Assembly (NCBI RefSeq): GCF_001189965.1
Contig: NZ_LFLU01000001.1
Coordinates: 310,001-374,000 of the forward strand
Length of the DNA: 64,000 nt
DNA from: Herbaspirillum rhizosphaerae
GTDB taxonomy: Bacteria > Pseudomonadota > Gammaproteobacteria > Burkholderiales > Burkholderiaceae_D
Reading direction: 5' to 3'
Below are positions 10,001 through 17,464 of the stretch, one piece after another. The position numbers and the translations under genes were made by a program. How positions within the stretch are numbered: the stretch's first letter is position 1; every line of letters begins with the position of its first letter. Under the pieces are notes generated by a model that saw only the letters and a program-made list of their open reading frames with translations, ran no database searches and was not told the DNA's origin.

Positions 10001-12024
10001 CGCAATACGACGACACCTTTGTCGGCAACGCCTCCGCCAATACGTTCGACGGCGGTACGGCCGGCAGCGACACGGTCAGCTATGCCGGTTCCAGCGCGGC
10101 GGTCACCGTCAATCTGAGCGTGGGCGGCGGCACCGGCTCGGGCGGATTCGCGCAGGGCGATACCTACATCAGCATCGAGAACGTGATCGGCGGCAGCGGC
10201 AACGATATCCTCACCGGCGCTTCGACCGGCGCGACGGTGCTGACCGGCGGGGCAGGCGGCGATACGCTGACCGGCGTCGCCGCGAATCGCGCCAATACTT
10301 ACGCCAGCTATGCCGGTTCCGGCAGCGCCGTGACGATCGACCTGAACTTTACCAACGGCACCGGCACTTCCGGCGGCGATGCTGCCGGCGACAAGCTCAG
10401 CTTCATCGACAACCTGATCGGCAGCGGCAACGACGACACCTTCATCTCCAACTCGCAGGCCAACAGTTTCGACGGCGGCGCGGGTTCCGATACGGTCAGC
10501 TACATCAGCTCGACTGCAGGCGTCACCGTCAACCTGAGCAACAACTCCGCAGGTTCCGGAGGTTATGCGCAAGGCGACACCTACGCCAACATGGAAAACA
10601 TCATCGGCAGCACCTTCGCCGACATACTGACCGGTGCTGCAGCGGGCAAGACCGTGCTGACAGGCCTGGGCGGCGGCGACACGCTGGCCGGCACTGCGGG
10701 CAATCATGCCAATACCTATGCCAGCTATGCCGGCTCCGCTACCGGCGTCACGGTCGATCTGAATTTCATCGACGGCACCGGCACCTCCGGCGGCGATGCT
10801 GCAGGCGACAAGCTGAGCCTGATCGACAACCTGATCGGCAGCAGCTTCAACGATACCTTTGTGGCCAACAATATCGCCAACAGTTTCGACGGCGGCGCGG
10901 GCGGCGTCGACACCGTGAGCTATCTGTCCTCGAATGCCGCAGTGACGGTGGATTTGTCCAATACCACCGGTAGCGGCACCAGCGGCGGTTATGCGGCCGG
11001 CGACAAATTCACCGGCATCGCCAATATCATCGGCAGCAACTTCGACGACACCTTCTTTGCCAGTGCTGCCGCCAATGCCTTCAACGGCAGCAGCCACGGC
11101 GCCAACGGCGATACGGTGAGCTATGCGCGCTCCAACGTCGGCGTGCTGGTGGACTTGTACAACCACGTCGGCGGCGACGCGGTGACCGGCGTGACTTCGT
11201 TTGCGAACGGCGACACCTACACCAATATCCAGAACGCGACCGGCGGCGGCGGCAACGATACTTTTGTGGCCGACGGCAATCTCAACCGATTCGACGGCGG
11301 CGCGGGTATCGATACGGTCAGCTATCAATACTCCACCACCACCGCGATCACGGCCGATCTGGGGAATCACGTAGGCACCGGCGGCGATGCCGCGGGCGAC
11401 ACGTATGCCAACATCGAAAACCTGACCGGCAGCGCCAACGTCAACAGCACGCTGATCGGCGACGCCAACGCCAACACGCTGACGGCGCTCGGCACCACCA
11501 ACACCAACGTGCTGCAGGGCGGCGGCGCCGGCAGCGGCACCGACATCTACAATGTCCAGCAGGGTGGAACCAACAGCGTCACCACCGGCAGCGGCGCCAA
11601 TACGATCAACGTCAGCGCCGGTTCGCACAGCGCGCTGGGCGCACAGAGCGACATGGTCAACCAGACTACCGGCGCGACCAACATCTCCAGCATCAACGGC
11701 AGCCTCGGAACCACGACCTTGCACTTTGACGACCTGGGCAGCTCAATCACCCTGGCCAATTTCTCCAACAAGGTCACCGGCATCACGACCCTGGACATGA
11801 CGAGCGGCTCCGGCACCAATATCGTGATCACCGCCACCGACGTCATCAACATGGGCATCGCCAGCGGCGCCACTTCGCATATTCTCACCGTCAAGATGAG
11901 CAACACCGAGAGCTTGCAGATCGCGGCCAACGGATCGGACCACTACGTCTACTTCCCCGGTACGACCGACTATGCGTTCTACAACGCGTCCAATCAGGAA
12001 ATTGCACGGATCCACCTGGCCTGA
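4057..12024 (+). CDS. Giant RTX-repeat secreted protein / adhesin, presumed T1SS substrate
   Basis: 2655 residues, with no cysteine seen on reading, as is usual for T1SS cargo. The N-terminal ~400 residues contain a BapA-prefix/LapA-retention-like stretch (HVQVVDVDMVLEMADGSK, about 50-68), then a beta-rich domain. Canonical RTX nonapeptides (GGAGVDTII, GGSGNTYFQ) sit around 420-455. From ~460 to ~2480 I count 31 modules of about 60-68 residues, each built on GDTYxNIQ(N/D)VxG, DDTFxAS and NxFDGG. The C-terminal ~170 residues hold a non-repeat domain (TTLDMTSGSGTNIVI, ending NQEIARIHLA) like the secretion-signal region of BapA/SiiE-type proteins. It follows the exporter genes by 67 bp. Probable role: calcium-binding surface adhesin or matrix protein. 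Cleavage or retention cannot be judged here. Confidence 0.93.
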   Translation: MATAPKPTPAKSGDAGKTANAANAANPVAGSASVAMPDQGGSYHLNVPRSAVKHVQVVDVDMVLEMADGSKTVLAGGALGAMDDNSKVIFNDAPQNTSGLFDLVGKIPLANSDQSKILNSDPTADAAADNHFTSNNNAQINPAATSQLAKVIQENAGSLTSNGLQNLALPSIPVPPAPPASNGAEVQIKLLSPVIQERPGAALTDPVVGPQTPAMNLNLVNLTTQTQVGSVLFGSGGNAASASDGSNAVQFAPQIINAGNDVHTIYATSSTTQNAFIKIFELNVTGDGTVKTITISGVPSTMTILNAVSLGGGVYQITPNAGDKSFALQVQYTTQVADPTQATSPTSTISFDVAVLTADGITHLMDSRVVVIKDASAYTDLTYLDPATGKSVWVLPAQGVPHEIHAGDGGVTIYGSNANDSLYGGAGVDTIIGGSGNTYFQGNAGADVLTGGTQGVNTAGYKTSTAGVTVDLTTGLGTGGDAQGDVLSNIQNLIGSAYSDTFVANDKVNRLDGGTGGSDTVSYSASTSGVTVNLITGTGTGGYAEGDTYVSIQNATGSAYSDVFIANTLANHFDGGSGGSDTVSYASSTAGVNVNLSTGVGTGGSAAGDTYVHIQNVIGSAFNDTFVANIDANSFDGGSGGLDTVSYANSAAGVSVNFVSGRGVGGDAEGDTYNRIQNVIGSAFNDTFIAGPDSRNFDGGSGGSDTINYGASNAGVTVNMVTMTGSGGYAQNNTYANIQNATGSSYSDTFISSAVANHFDGGLAGSDTVSYALSNAGVTVSLYDGTASGGYAQGDTLAHIQNVIGSNFDDTFIASSDVNNFDGGGGVNTVSYFYATGSVTIDLTNTIGTGTGGSLYANGDSFTNIQNLVGGASDDTFIASADANKLDGGVSTAGSHNRVSYAASNAAVTVDLNFTNGTGTSGGYAQGDQLSNIQDLTGSNFDDTFVANLANNNFDGGGGSNRVSYASSNAAVTVDLVDGTGAGGYAAGDTYVNIQNVTGSAFNDTFIASAAANAFNGGSAGSDTVSYARASDGVGVTVNLVTGAGSNGFAAGDTYANIQNVIGSSYNDIFVASNDVNRFDGGGGSDTVSYASSGAAVTVDLVAGTGTGGYAQGDTYANIQNVIGSSADDLFIASTAANAFEGGVSTAASHNRVSYVNSTVAETVNLFIGAGTGGLGSFANGDTYSNIQDVTGGSGDDIFVASAAANNFDGGTSTAASHNRVSYANSTVAETVNLFTGNGSGGAGSLANGDTYVNIQDVTGGTADDLFIASAAANKFDGGTSTATSHNRVSYTNSTVSETVDLYLGTGSGGAGSLANGDTYTNIQDVTGGTADDTFVASTAANAFDGGSGSLHNRVSYANSTAAETVDLFLGSGSGTFAAGDTYVNIQDVTGGSGDDTFVASLAANSFDGGTSTATSHNRVSYANSAASETVNLFTGAGTGTLAQGDTYTNIQDVTGGSADDLFIASAAANNFNGGASTATSHNRVSYVNSTASETVDLFVGAGTGTLAQGDTYINIQDVTGGTADDTFIASAAANNFDGGTGSLHNRVSYANSIVSETVNLLTGAGTGGAGSLANGDTYTNIQDVTGGSADDLFIASAAANKFDGGTGSLHNRVSYATSTVAETVNLFTGAGTGGAGSLANGDTYTNIQDVTGGTADDIFVASAAANNFDGGTGSVHNQVSYTNSTVAETVDLFLGVGTGGAGSLANGDTYTNIQDVTGGSADDTFIASLAANKFDGGTGSLHNRVSYANSGASETVNLFTGAGTGTLAQGDTYTNIQDVTGGSADDLFIASAAANKFDGGASTATSHNRVSYVNSTVSETVNLFSGAGTGGTNSLANGDTYTNIQDVTGGSADDIFVASAAANNFDGGTSTATSHNRVDYSNSTVAETVNLFTGAGSGGTGSLAAGDTYVNIQDVTGGSGDDIFIASAAGNKFDGGTGSDTVSYAAANDGNGVTVNLNTGAGTGGFAANDTYTSIENVIGTQYDDTFVGNASANTFDGGTAGSDTVSYAGSSAAVTVNLSVGGGTGSGGFAQGDTYISIENVIGGSGNDILTGASTGATVLTGGAGGDTLTGVAANRANTYASYAGSGSAVTIDLNFTNGTGTSGGDAAGDKLSFIDNLIGSGNDDTFISNSQANSFDGGAGSDTVSYISSTAGVTVNLSNNSAGSGGYAQGDTYANMENIIGSTFADILTGAAAGKTVLTGLGGGDTLAGTAGNHANTYASYAGSATGVTVDLNFIDGTGTSGGDAAGDKLSLIDNLIGSSFNDTFVANNIANSFDGGAGGVDTVSYLSSNAAVTVDLSNTTGSGTSGGYAAGDKFTGIANIIGSNFDDTFFASAAANAFNGSSHGANGDTVSYARSNVGVLVDLYNHVGGDAVTGVTSFANGDTYTNIQNATGGGGNDTFVADGNLNRFDGGAGIDTVSYQYSTTTAITADLGNHVGTGGDAAGDTYANIENLTGSANVNSTLIGDANANTLTALGTTNTNVLQGGGAGSGTDIYNVQQGGTNSVTTGSGANTINVSAGSHSALGAQSDMVNQTTGATNISSINGSLGTTTLHFDDLGSSITLANFSNKVTGITTLDMTSGSGTNIVITATDVINMGIASGATSHILTVKMSNTESLQIAANGSDHYVYFPGTTDYAFYNASNQEIARIHLA
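5299..11500 (+). repeat. Array of ~31 imperfect RTX-type modules inside the giant protein gene
   Basis: Modules are about 180-204 bp. Two classes are visible. Modules 1-11 and 24-31 use SxAGVTVNL-type cores and are diverse. Modules 12-23 (about 7490-9850) share HNRVSY, ETVNLF, GSLANGDTYTNIQDVTGG and (S/T)ADD with few differences, pointing to recent tandem duplication or gene conversion within one block. Confidence 0.85.
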
Positions 12025-12034
12025 TGCTGTTTTA

Positions 12035-12063
12035 TCCGCTACCTGATTCAAACAGGTAGCGGA
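12035..12063. terminator. Hairpin between convergent giant-protein and MocR genes
   Basis: Perfect 11-bp stem (TCCGCTACCTG / CAGGTAGCGGA) with a 7-nt loop, 10 bp after the giant gene's stop and 4 bp beyond the stop of the convergent MocR gene. The U-tract is weak on both strands, so termination efficiency is uncertain. Confidence 0.6.
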
Positions 12064-12067
12064 CATT

Positions 12068-13606
12068 TCACCTGCCCAGCTCTTCATCCAGAAAACGCCA
12101 GATGCCGGGGTCGCTCATGCTGGCGACATTGATGCGCATCTTGGTGGACGGCAGCTGGTTCGGCGAGAACAGGCTGCCCGGCGCCAGCAGAAATCCCTGC
12201 GCCATCGCTTTTTCCGTCAATACATTGGTGTCGCGTCCGGCGTCGGTCCAGATGAACATGCCGCTGGCGGTCGCCAGGCCGGTGTCGAGGCCGACCCGCT
12301 CCAGTTGCCGCACCACCTTGTCGCGCACGCCGTTGAGGCGATTGCGCAAACGCTCGGCATGTTTGCGGTAGTGGCCTTCGGACAAAATCTTGTAGATCAC
12401 GCGCTCGCCGATTTCACTGGTGGTCAGGGTCGACAGCATCTTGCGGTCGGACAGATGGCGCGCCAGTTCGGGTGAGGTCGCGATGAAGCCGACGCGCAGG
12501 TTGGCCGACAGCGTCTTGGAAAAACCGCCGAGATAAATCACCCGCTGCAGCTGGTCCAGCGCCGCAATGCGCGTGGCCGCCTGCACGCCCGCGCCGGGGT
12601 GCATGTCGCAGTAGATGTCGTCTTCCACGATGGTGAAATCGTGCTCTTCCGCCAGGCGCAGAATCTGGAACGCCTTGGCCGCCGACAGCGAGGTCGAGGT
12701 CGGGTTGTGCAGCACCGAATTGATCACGTACAGGCGCGGTTTGTGCAACGCCGCCAGCTCGGCCAGCTTGGCGATATCGGGGCCGTCGGCCAGGCGCGGG
12801 ATGCCGACCACTTTCGCGCCCATCGCCGCAAACGAGCCGAACATCAGAAACCAGGCAGGATCGTCGACGAAGATCACATCGCCGGGCCGCAGGAAATGGC
12901 GCGCGACGATGTCCAGCCCCTGCGTCACGCCCGAAGTCATGACGATCTGCTCCGGCGCGGCGGTGATTTCCAGCTCGGCCAGTTTCAGTTGCAGTTGCTG
13001 GCGCAGCGGCAAAAAACCTTGCGGCGTGCCGTAGGTCAGCAGCAGCGACTGATTTTGCCGTCCCACCGAACGCAGGCCGTTGCCGATCAGGTCGCCGTCG
13101 AGCCAGTCCGGCGGCAACAAGCCGCCGCCCGGCATCTTTTGCGGCGGCATCTGGCGGAACATGTTGCGTACCAGCCATACCACATCGAGTTGCTGCGGCT
13201 GGGCAGCACCGTTGTCAAACGCGCCATGTTCATTGCCGGATTGAGCAGGATTGCTGCGTAGCGGCAAAACTGTACCGGTCGTTGCGGCGCCGGCGACAGG
13301 TGAACGCTCCCGCACATAAAACCCCGATCCGCGCCGCGATTCCAGAAAACCCTGCGCCACCAGGCGGTCATAAGCTTCCACCACGGTGAAGCGCGATACG
13401 CTGTGCAAATCCGCGAATTGTCGTATCGATGGCATGCGCGCGCCGGTGCGCAGCAGCTTGTCGTCAATGCGCGACTGTACGGTGCGCACGATCTGATCGA
13501 CCAGCGAATCGCCGCTTTCGCGCGACAATAGGGGCAGCGTCGTCGGCGCATTGGCAGAGGAGGCAGGCGAGGTGACAGGCTTGAGTCGGGTAGCTGTATT
13601 GGTCAT
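12068..13606 (-). CDS. MocR/GabR-type regulator: GntR winged helix fused to aminotransferase-like domain
   Basis: 512 residues. The N-terminal GntR HTH (about 33-100) includes GARMPSIRQFADLHSVSR and RRGSGFYVRE. A linker follows, then a fold-type I aminotransferase domain (about 140-510). The PLP lysine is in LGGFSKTLSANLRVG (near residue 363), and VEDDIYCDMHPG supplies the PLP-ring aspartate. MocR proteins usually sense PLP or an amino compound and control an adjacent, divergently transcribed gene. Here the divergent gene is a PLP-dependent dehydratase followed by amino-acid exporters. The shared promoter region holds an 11-bp-spaced direct repeat that is a good operator candidate. Confidence 0.93.
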   Translation of the reverse strand: MTNTATRLKPVTSPASSANAPTTLPLLSRESGDSLVDQIVRTVQSRIDDKLLRTGARMPSIRQFADLHSVSRFTVVEAYDRLVAQGFLESRRGSGFYVRERSPVAGAATTGTVLPLRSNPAQSGNEHGAFDNGAAQPQQLDVVWLVRNMFRQMPPQKMPGGGLLPPDWLDGDLIGNGLRSVGRQNQSLLLTYGTPQGFLPLRQQLQLKLAELEITAAPEQIVMTSGVTQGLDIVARHFLRPGDVIFVDDPAWFLMFGSFAAMGAKVVGIPRLADGPDIAKLAELAALHKPRLYVINSVLHNPTSTSLSAAKAFQILRLAEEHDFTIVEDDIYCDMHPGAGVQAATRIAALDQLQRVIYLGGFSKTLSANLRVGFIATSPELARHLSDRKMLSTLTTSEIGERVIYKILSEGHYRKHAERLRNRLNGVRDKVVRQLERVGLDTGLATASGMFIWTDAGRDTNVLTEKAMAQGFLLAPGSLFSPNQLPSTKMRINVASMSDPGIWRFLDEELGR

Positions 13607-13643
13607 TTGGCCGTGACAATGTTCGAGATTATTTGTCTAAGTG

Positions 13644-13662
13644 TACTGGTACTGTACTGGTA
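13644..13662. promoter_or_regulatory. Direct-repeat operator candidate for the MocR regulator
   Basis: TACTGGTA occurs at 13644-13651 and again at 13655-13662, an 11-bp period (one helical turn). It lies 38 bp upstream of the MocR start and within the divergent promoter region of the dehydratase gene. GabR/PdxR-type MocR proteins are known to bind direct repeats. The assignment to this regulator is inferred from position. Confidence 0.55.
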
Positions 13663-13792
13663 ATGTCGATTAGGATAGACCCATGTCATGACCGGAGTCA
13701 ATCGGCCCACAGCGGATAGGCGACAGTTGATGAAGTGACTACGACGCTTGTTGTTGCGAGCGCCCAGAAGACCCAGATGCAGGAGATGAACC

Positions 13793-14818
13793 ATGAATGA
13801 CTTGTTGCCAACCCACGCCGAGATCGAGCAAGCCGCCAAGGCCGTGTATGCCGCCATGCCGGCCACACCGCAATATTCCTGGCCGCTGCTCAATATTGCG
13901 CTGGGCACCGAGGCCTGGGTCAAACATGAGAATCATACGCCGACCGGCGCCTTCAAGATCCGCGGCGGTCTGGTCTACCTGCAGGCATTGGCGCAACTGC
14001 CGCCGGCGCGGCGCGTGCGCGGCGTGATTTCCGCCACCCGCGGCAACCACGGACAGTCGGTCGGTTTCGCTGCACGCCGTTACGGCATCGCCGCCACCAT
14101 CGTCGTCCCGCAAGGCAACAGCAAGGAAAAAAATGCCGCCATGCAGGCGCTCGGCGTCGAGCTGGTGGAGCACGGCAAGGAGTTCCAGGAAAGCCGCGAG
14201 CATGCGGCAATGCTGGCCGAACGCGATGCGCTGCACATGATTCCGTCGTTCCACCGCGACCTCGTCGCCGGCGTGTCGACCTACTGGATGGAGTTGCTGC
14301 GCGCCCAGCCGGATCTCGACGTGCTGTTCGTCCCGATCGGCCAGGGCTCGGGCATTTGCGCCGCCGCCGCCGCACGCCGCGCACTGAACGTGCGCACCCG
14401 CATCGTCGGCGTGGTGTCGGCGCATGCACAGGCTTACAAGCTGTCGTTTGAAAGCCGCAGCAAGATCGAGTCGCCGGTCAGCACGCTGATCGCCGACGGC
14501 ATGGCCTGCCGGGTACCGGACGATGCTTCGCTGGCGGTGATCCTGGATCAGGTGGACGAAGTGATCGCGGTCAGCGACGACGAAGTGGCCGACGCCATGA
14601 AGCTGTATTTCACCGCGACGCATAACGTTGCCGAAGGCGCGGGCGCCGCGGCGCTGGCGGCGGCCATGCAGGTCCGCCATCGCCTGCAAGGGCAACGCAT
14701 CGGCCTGACGCTGTCGGGCGGCAACGTGGATCACGACATGTTCGCGCAGATCCTCTGCCGTCCGGACGCAGGGCAGGAGCAACAGCAAACATCGGCAGAC
14801 AACAGGAGGGCGGCATGA
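13793..14818 (+). CDS. Threonine/serine dehydratase-like PLP enzyme (fold type II)
   Basis: 341 residues, the length of catabolic threonine dehydratases and serine racemases. The Schiff-base lysine is Lys55 in PTGAFKIRGG. SATRGNHGQS is the substrate-binding loop. The phosphate-binding loop reads PIGQGSGICA, where many relatives have a glycine-rich GGGGL, so substrate preference may differ. The C-terminal SGGNVD is also characteristic. Expected reaction: deamination of threonine or serine, or a beta-substituted analogue, through an enamine intermediate. It is divergent from the MocR gene and overlaps the next gene by 4 bp (ATGA), the start of an operon with a DUF2917 protein and two exporters. 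The RidA gene further along would handle released enamine/imine products. Confidence 0.88.
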   Translation: MNDLLPTHAEIEQAAKAVYAAMPATPQYSWPLLNIALGTEAWVKHENHTPTGAFKIRGGLVYLQALAQLPPARRVRGVISATRGNHGQSVGFAARRYGIAATIVVPQGNSKEKNAAMQALGVELVEHGKEFQESREHAAMLAERDALHMIPSFHRDLVAGVSTYWMELLRAQPDLDVLFVPIGQGSGICAAAAARRALNVRTRIVGVVSAHAQAYKLSFESRSKIESPVSTLIADGMACRVPDDASLAVILDQVDEVIAVSDDEVADAMKLYFTATHNVAEGAGAAALAAAMQVRHRLQGQRIGLTLSGGNVDHDMFAQILCRPDAGQEQQQTSADNRRAA

Positions 14819-15177
14819 CCAGGCTGACACAACAGCATCATCACCTGCATCTCGGCAGCGGCGCGCTGGCGACCGGCAAGTTCGAACGCAGCCGTCTGCT
14901 GCTGGTGCGTCGCGGCCATGTGTGGATTACGCAGGAAGGCCGTCCGGAAGACTTCTGGCTCAGCGCCGGCGATGCGCTCATCGTACAGCCGGGCAAGATG
15001 GTGGTGATCGAAGCCGCCATCGCCAGCGAGATCTATCTGGAACACCGCGCTGAACTGACATTGCCGCTGTGGCTGAAGACGCGCTGCCTGGCGATGCGCT
15101 CGGCCTGGCAACGGCGGTTCGGCAAGCCCGGCAGGTTTGCGCGCACCGGCCTGGCGCCGCGCCGGGGAGGGTATTGA
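14815..15177 (+). CDS. DUF2917 family protein
   Basis: 120 residues with a small beta-rich, cupin-like core: LLLVRRGHVWITQEGRPED, then LSAGDALIVQPGKMVVIEA. This matches DUF2917 proteins, which have no established function. There is no signal peptide. The basic C-terminal 35 residues (AWQRRFGKPGRF) are not part of the core. The start overlaps the dehydratase stop by 4 bp and the stop lies one base before the LysE-type gene, so all three are almost certainly co-transcribed. The context suggests a role tied to amino-acid metabolism or its control, but nothing in the sequence proves it. Confidence 0.8.
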   Translation: MTRLTQQHHHLHLGSGALATGKFERSRLLLVRRGHVWITQEGRPEDFWLSAGDALIVQPGKMVVIEAAIASEIYLEHRAELTLPLWLKTRCLAMRSAWQRRFGKPGRFARTGLAPRRGGY

Positions 15178-15178
15178 G

Positions 15179-15769
15179 ATGGAGGCGCTGTTGCCGCTGG
15201 CGTCGTTCGCTTTCGTCACTTCGATCACGCCGGGGCCGAACAACATCATGCTGACCTCGTCGGGCGTGTGGTTCGGTTTCGTGCGCTCGATTCCGCATAT
15301 GCTCGGGATCACCTTCGGTTTTGCCGTGCTGCTGGCAATCTGCGCCGCCGGCATCGGCAGCCTGGTGGTGGCGGTGCCGGCGGTGCATGTGCTGCTCAAG
15401 GTCGCCGGCTCCGCTTACTTGCTCTATCTGGCGTGGAAGCTGCGCAGCATGCGCTTCAGCCAGGATGTGCGCGCCGACGTGCGGCCGATGTCCTTCCTCG
15501 GTGCGGCCTTGTTCCAGTTCGCCAATCCCAAGGCATGGGTGATGGCGATTACCGGCGCATCGGCGTTCTTGCCGCTGATACAGCCGGTGTGGCTGGCGAT
15601 TGCGATTTACTGCCTGGTGTTCAGCGTGGTGAACTTGCCGTGCGTGAGCGTGTGGGCCGGCGCCGGTGCGGTGCTGCGGCGTTACCTGACGCAGCCGCTG
15701 TGGCGTGCACTATTCAGCGGCGTGATGGTGGCGCTGACGATCTATTCGGCGGTGGCGATCTGGCTTTGA
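15179..15769 (+). CDS. LysE/RhtB-family amino-acid exporter
   Basis: 196 residues, about six hydrophobic segments, starting MEALLPLASFAFVTSITPGPNN. The TPGPNN signature near residue 20 is diagnostic of the LysE/RhtB superfamily, and NPKAWVMAI near 115-123 is also typical. An upstream in-frame start at 15137 exists, but the ATG at 15179 is preceded by GGGGAGGG at a suitable distance and begins right after the stop of the DUF2917 gene. The family exports amino acids such as threonine, homoserine or lysine across the inner membrane. Beside a threonine/serine dehydratase-like enzyme it may relieve excess of that amino acid or a derivative. Confidence 0.9.
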   Translation: MEALLPLASFAFVTSITPGPNNIMLTSSGVWFGFVRSIPHMLGITFGFAVLLAICAAGIGSLVVAVPAVHVLLKVAGSAYLLYLAWKLRSMRFSQDVRADVRPMSFLGAALFQFANPKAWVMAITGASAFLPLIQPVWLAIAIYCLVFSVVNLPCVSVWAGAGAVLRRYLTQPLWRALFSGVMVALTIYSAVAIWL

Positions 15770-15824
15770 GCAGTGCGCATCATCGTTGAGCGCACCTCAT
15801 CCACATAAAACAAGAAGGAAAGAG

Positions 15825-16736
15825 ATGACCGAAAAAGCAAGAGGTGCAATAAGCGCACCAAAATCAATGAGCCTTGAATCAAAAGGCATGTGGCTGGGCT
15901 TTGTCGGCGTTGCCGTCTTCAGCCTGACGCTGCCGTTCACGCGCATCGCAGTGGCCGAATTGAACCCGGCCTTCGTCGCCTTCGGCCGCGCGCTCGTCGC
16001 GGCAATCTGCGCCATCGGCATGCTGTGGCATCTCAAGGCGCCGCGTCCGACCATGTTGCAGGTGCGCGGCTTGCTGATCACGGCGCTGGGCGTGGTGGTA
16101 GGTTTTCCCTTGTTCTCGTCGATCGCCATGCACTATGTGCCGGCTGCGCATGGCGCAGTGGTGGTGGGCCTGTTGCCGCTGGCGACGGCCTTGTTCGGCG
16201 CCTTGCGTTTTGGCGAGCGTCCTTCCCTCGGCTTCTGGATTGCCGCACTGATCGGCAGCGCCATCGTGATCGTTTTTGCGTTGCGCCAGGGCGGCGGCAG
16301 TTTTCATCCGGCCGATTTCGCCTTGTTTGCCGCGGTGTTTGCCGCTGCGATGGGCTATGCGGAAGGCGGCCGCCTGTCGCAGGCCATGGGCGGGCAGCAG
16401 GTGATCTGCTGGGCGCTGGTGCTGTCCTTGCCGGTGGTGTTGCCGGTCACGGTCTGGCTGGGCTGGCATTACGGCGTGGATGCTTCGCCACAGGCATGGG
16501 GCGCGTTTGCCTATGTCTCGCTGTTCTCGATGTTCATCGGATTTTTCTTCTGGTACAAGGGCCTGGCGCTGGGCGGCATTGCGCGAGTCGGGCAAGTGCA
16601 ATTGCTGCAACCTTTCATGACGCTGGTAGGCGCCGCGGTGATCGTCGGCGAACCGCTGGATGCGAGCAACCTGATGTTTGCGACGGCGGTTATTGTCGTT
16701 GTGGCAATCGGCAAGCGCATGGCGATCAAACGTTGA
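15825..16736 (+). CDS. EamA-family (drug/metabolite superfamily) transporter
   Basis: 303 residues with ten hydrophobic helices arranged as two EamA repeats (about 20-145 and 165-300). Typical features are FTRIAVAELNPAFVAFGRAL in the first repeat and GGIARVGQVQLLQPFMTLVGA with GEPLDASNL in the second. I chose the ATG at 15825 because AAGGAAAGAG lies directly upstream; the in-frame ATG at 15786 lacks this. The family exports amino acids and other metabolites. It lies 55 bp after the LysE-type gene on the same strand and may belong to the same transcript. Substrate unknown. Confidence 0.87.
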   Translation: MTEKARGAISAPKSMSLESKGMWLGFVGVAVFSLTLPFTRIAVAELNPAFVAFGRALVAAICAIGMLWHLKAPRPTMLQVRGLLITALGVVVGFPLFSSIAMHYVPAAHGAVVVGLLPLATALFGALRFGERPSLGFWIAALIGSAIVIVFALRQGGGSFHPADFALFAAVFAAAMGYAEGGRLSQAMGGQQVICWALVLSLPVVLPVTVWLGWHYGVDASPQAWGAFAYVSLFSMFIGFFFWYKGLALGGIARVGQVQLLQPFMTLVGAAVIVGEPLDASNLMFATAVIVVVAIGKRMAIKR

Positions 16737-16921
16737 ACTGCGTGATAACCCCGCGCTAATTCAGTCCCGACAACGCTTTTCACGATGTTCTCCGTCACAA
16801 AGTCGCGATATTTGCGATAATGGCGGATTCCAGTTGTTTCATTTCTAAACGTGCTGCCTTGCCGGGCGTCAATACCGATATTGACGCCGGACATTCCAGC
16901 CACAGCAAACAGGAGCACCGC

Positions 16922-17380
16922 ATGTCCGTCTACGAAAAACTCAAAGCCCTGAATATCGAATTGCCAGCCGTCGCAGCACCGGCTGCCGCCTACGTCATGT
17001 ACGCGCAAGCAGGCAACACCGTATTCCTGTCCGGCCATCTGGCCAAGAAGGACGGCAAGGTCTGGGTTGGTCAGTTCGGCAAGAACATCACGACGGAAGA
17101 GGGCAAGCTGGCAGCCCGTGCGGTAGCGATCGATTTGCTGGCGACATTGCAAGCAGCTTGCGGCGGCGACCTGACACGGGTCAAGCGCATCGTCAAGCTG
17201 ATGAGCCTGGTCAACTCGACCGGCGATTTTACGGAACAACATCTGGTGACCAACGGCGCATCCGAGCTGATCGGCGAATTGTTCGGCGAGCAAGGCAAAC
17301 ATGCGCGTTCGGCCTTCGGCGTGGCGCAGATTCCGATGGGCGCGTGCGTCGAGATCGAGCTGATCGCCGAACTCGCTTAA
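16922..17380 (+). CDS. RidA/YjgF/UK114 family protein (enamine/imine deaminase-like)
   Basis: 152 residues starting MSVYEKLKALNIELP, preceded by CAGGAGCACC as ribosome-binding site, which rules out the longer frame from 16820. The length and GHLAKKDGKVWVGQFG, ARAVAIDLLATLQAACG and IPMGACVEIELIAEL place it in the longer RidA subgroup. The active-site arginine expected in the family is probably the one in KHARSAF. RidA proteins hydrolyse reactive enamines and imines released by PLP enzymes. Its place between a PLP-dependent dehydratase and a PLP aminotransferase fits that job. A strong terminator follows. Confidence 0.92.
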   Translation: MSVYEKLKALNIELPAVAAPAAAYVMYAQAGNTVFLSGHLAKKDGKVWVGQFGKNITTEEGKLAARAVAIDLLATLQAACGGDLTRVKRIVKLMSLVNSTGDFTEQHLVTNGASELIGELFGEQGKHARSAFGVAQIPMGACVEIELIAELA

Positions 17381-17403
17381 GCGACCGCCACCCCCCTTCA
17401 GGC

Positions 17404-17439
17404 AAGCCGTCGGACCGGCCTGTGACCGGTCCGGGCTTT
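17404..17439 (+). terminator. Rho-independent terminator after the RidA gene
   Basis: Stem AAGCC + CGGACCGG pairing with CCGGTCCG + GGCTT (2-nt bulge), 7-nt loop, followed by a short T-run; 24 bp after the RidA stop. Confidence 0.75.
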
Positions 17440-17445
17440 GTCATC

Positions 17446-17464
17446 TACGTTACTTGTACGTTAC
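17446..17464. promoter_or_regulatory. 11-bp-spaced direct repeat upstream of the aminotransferase
   Basis: TACGTTAC occurs at 17446-17453 and 17457-17464, again with an 11-bp period, 20-38 bp before the aminotransferase start. The geometry resembles the repeat beside the MocR gene although the sequence differs. Possible regulator site; function not shown. Confidence 0.35.

Noticed and set aside
3991..11724. Very long minus-strand open frames (917, 964 and 636 codons) across the giant repeat gene
   Set aside because: They follow the repeat periodicity of the plus-strand gene, have no RBS or family motifs, and read as low-complexity Ala/Gly/Arg/Val. They are shadows of high-GC coding sequence.
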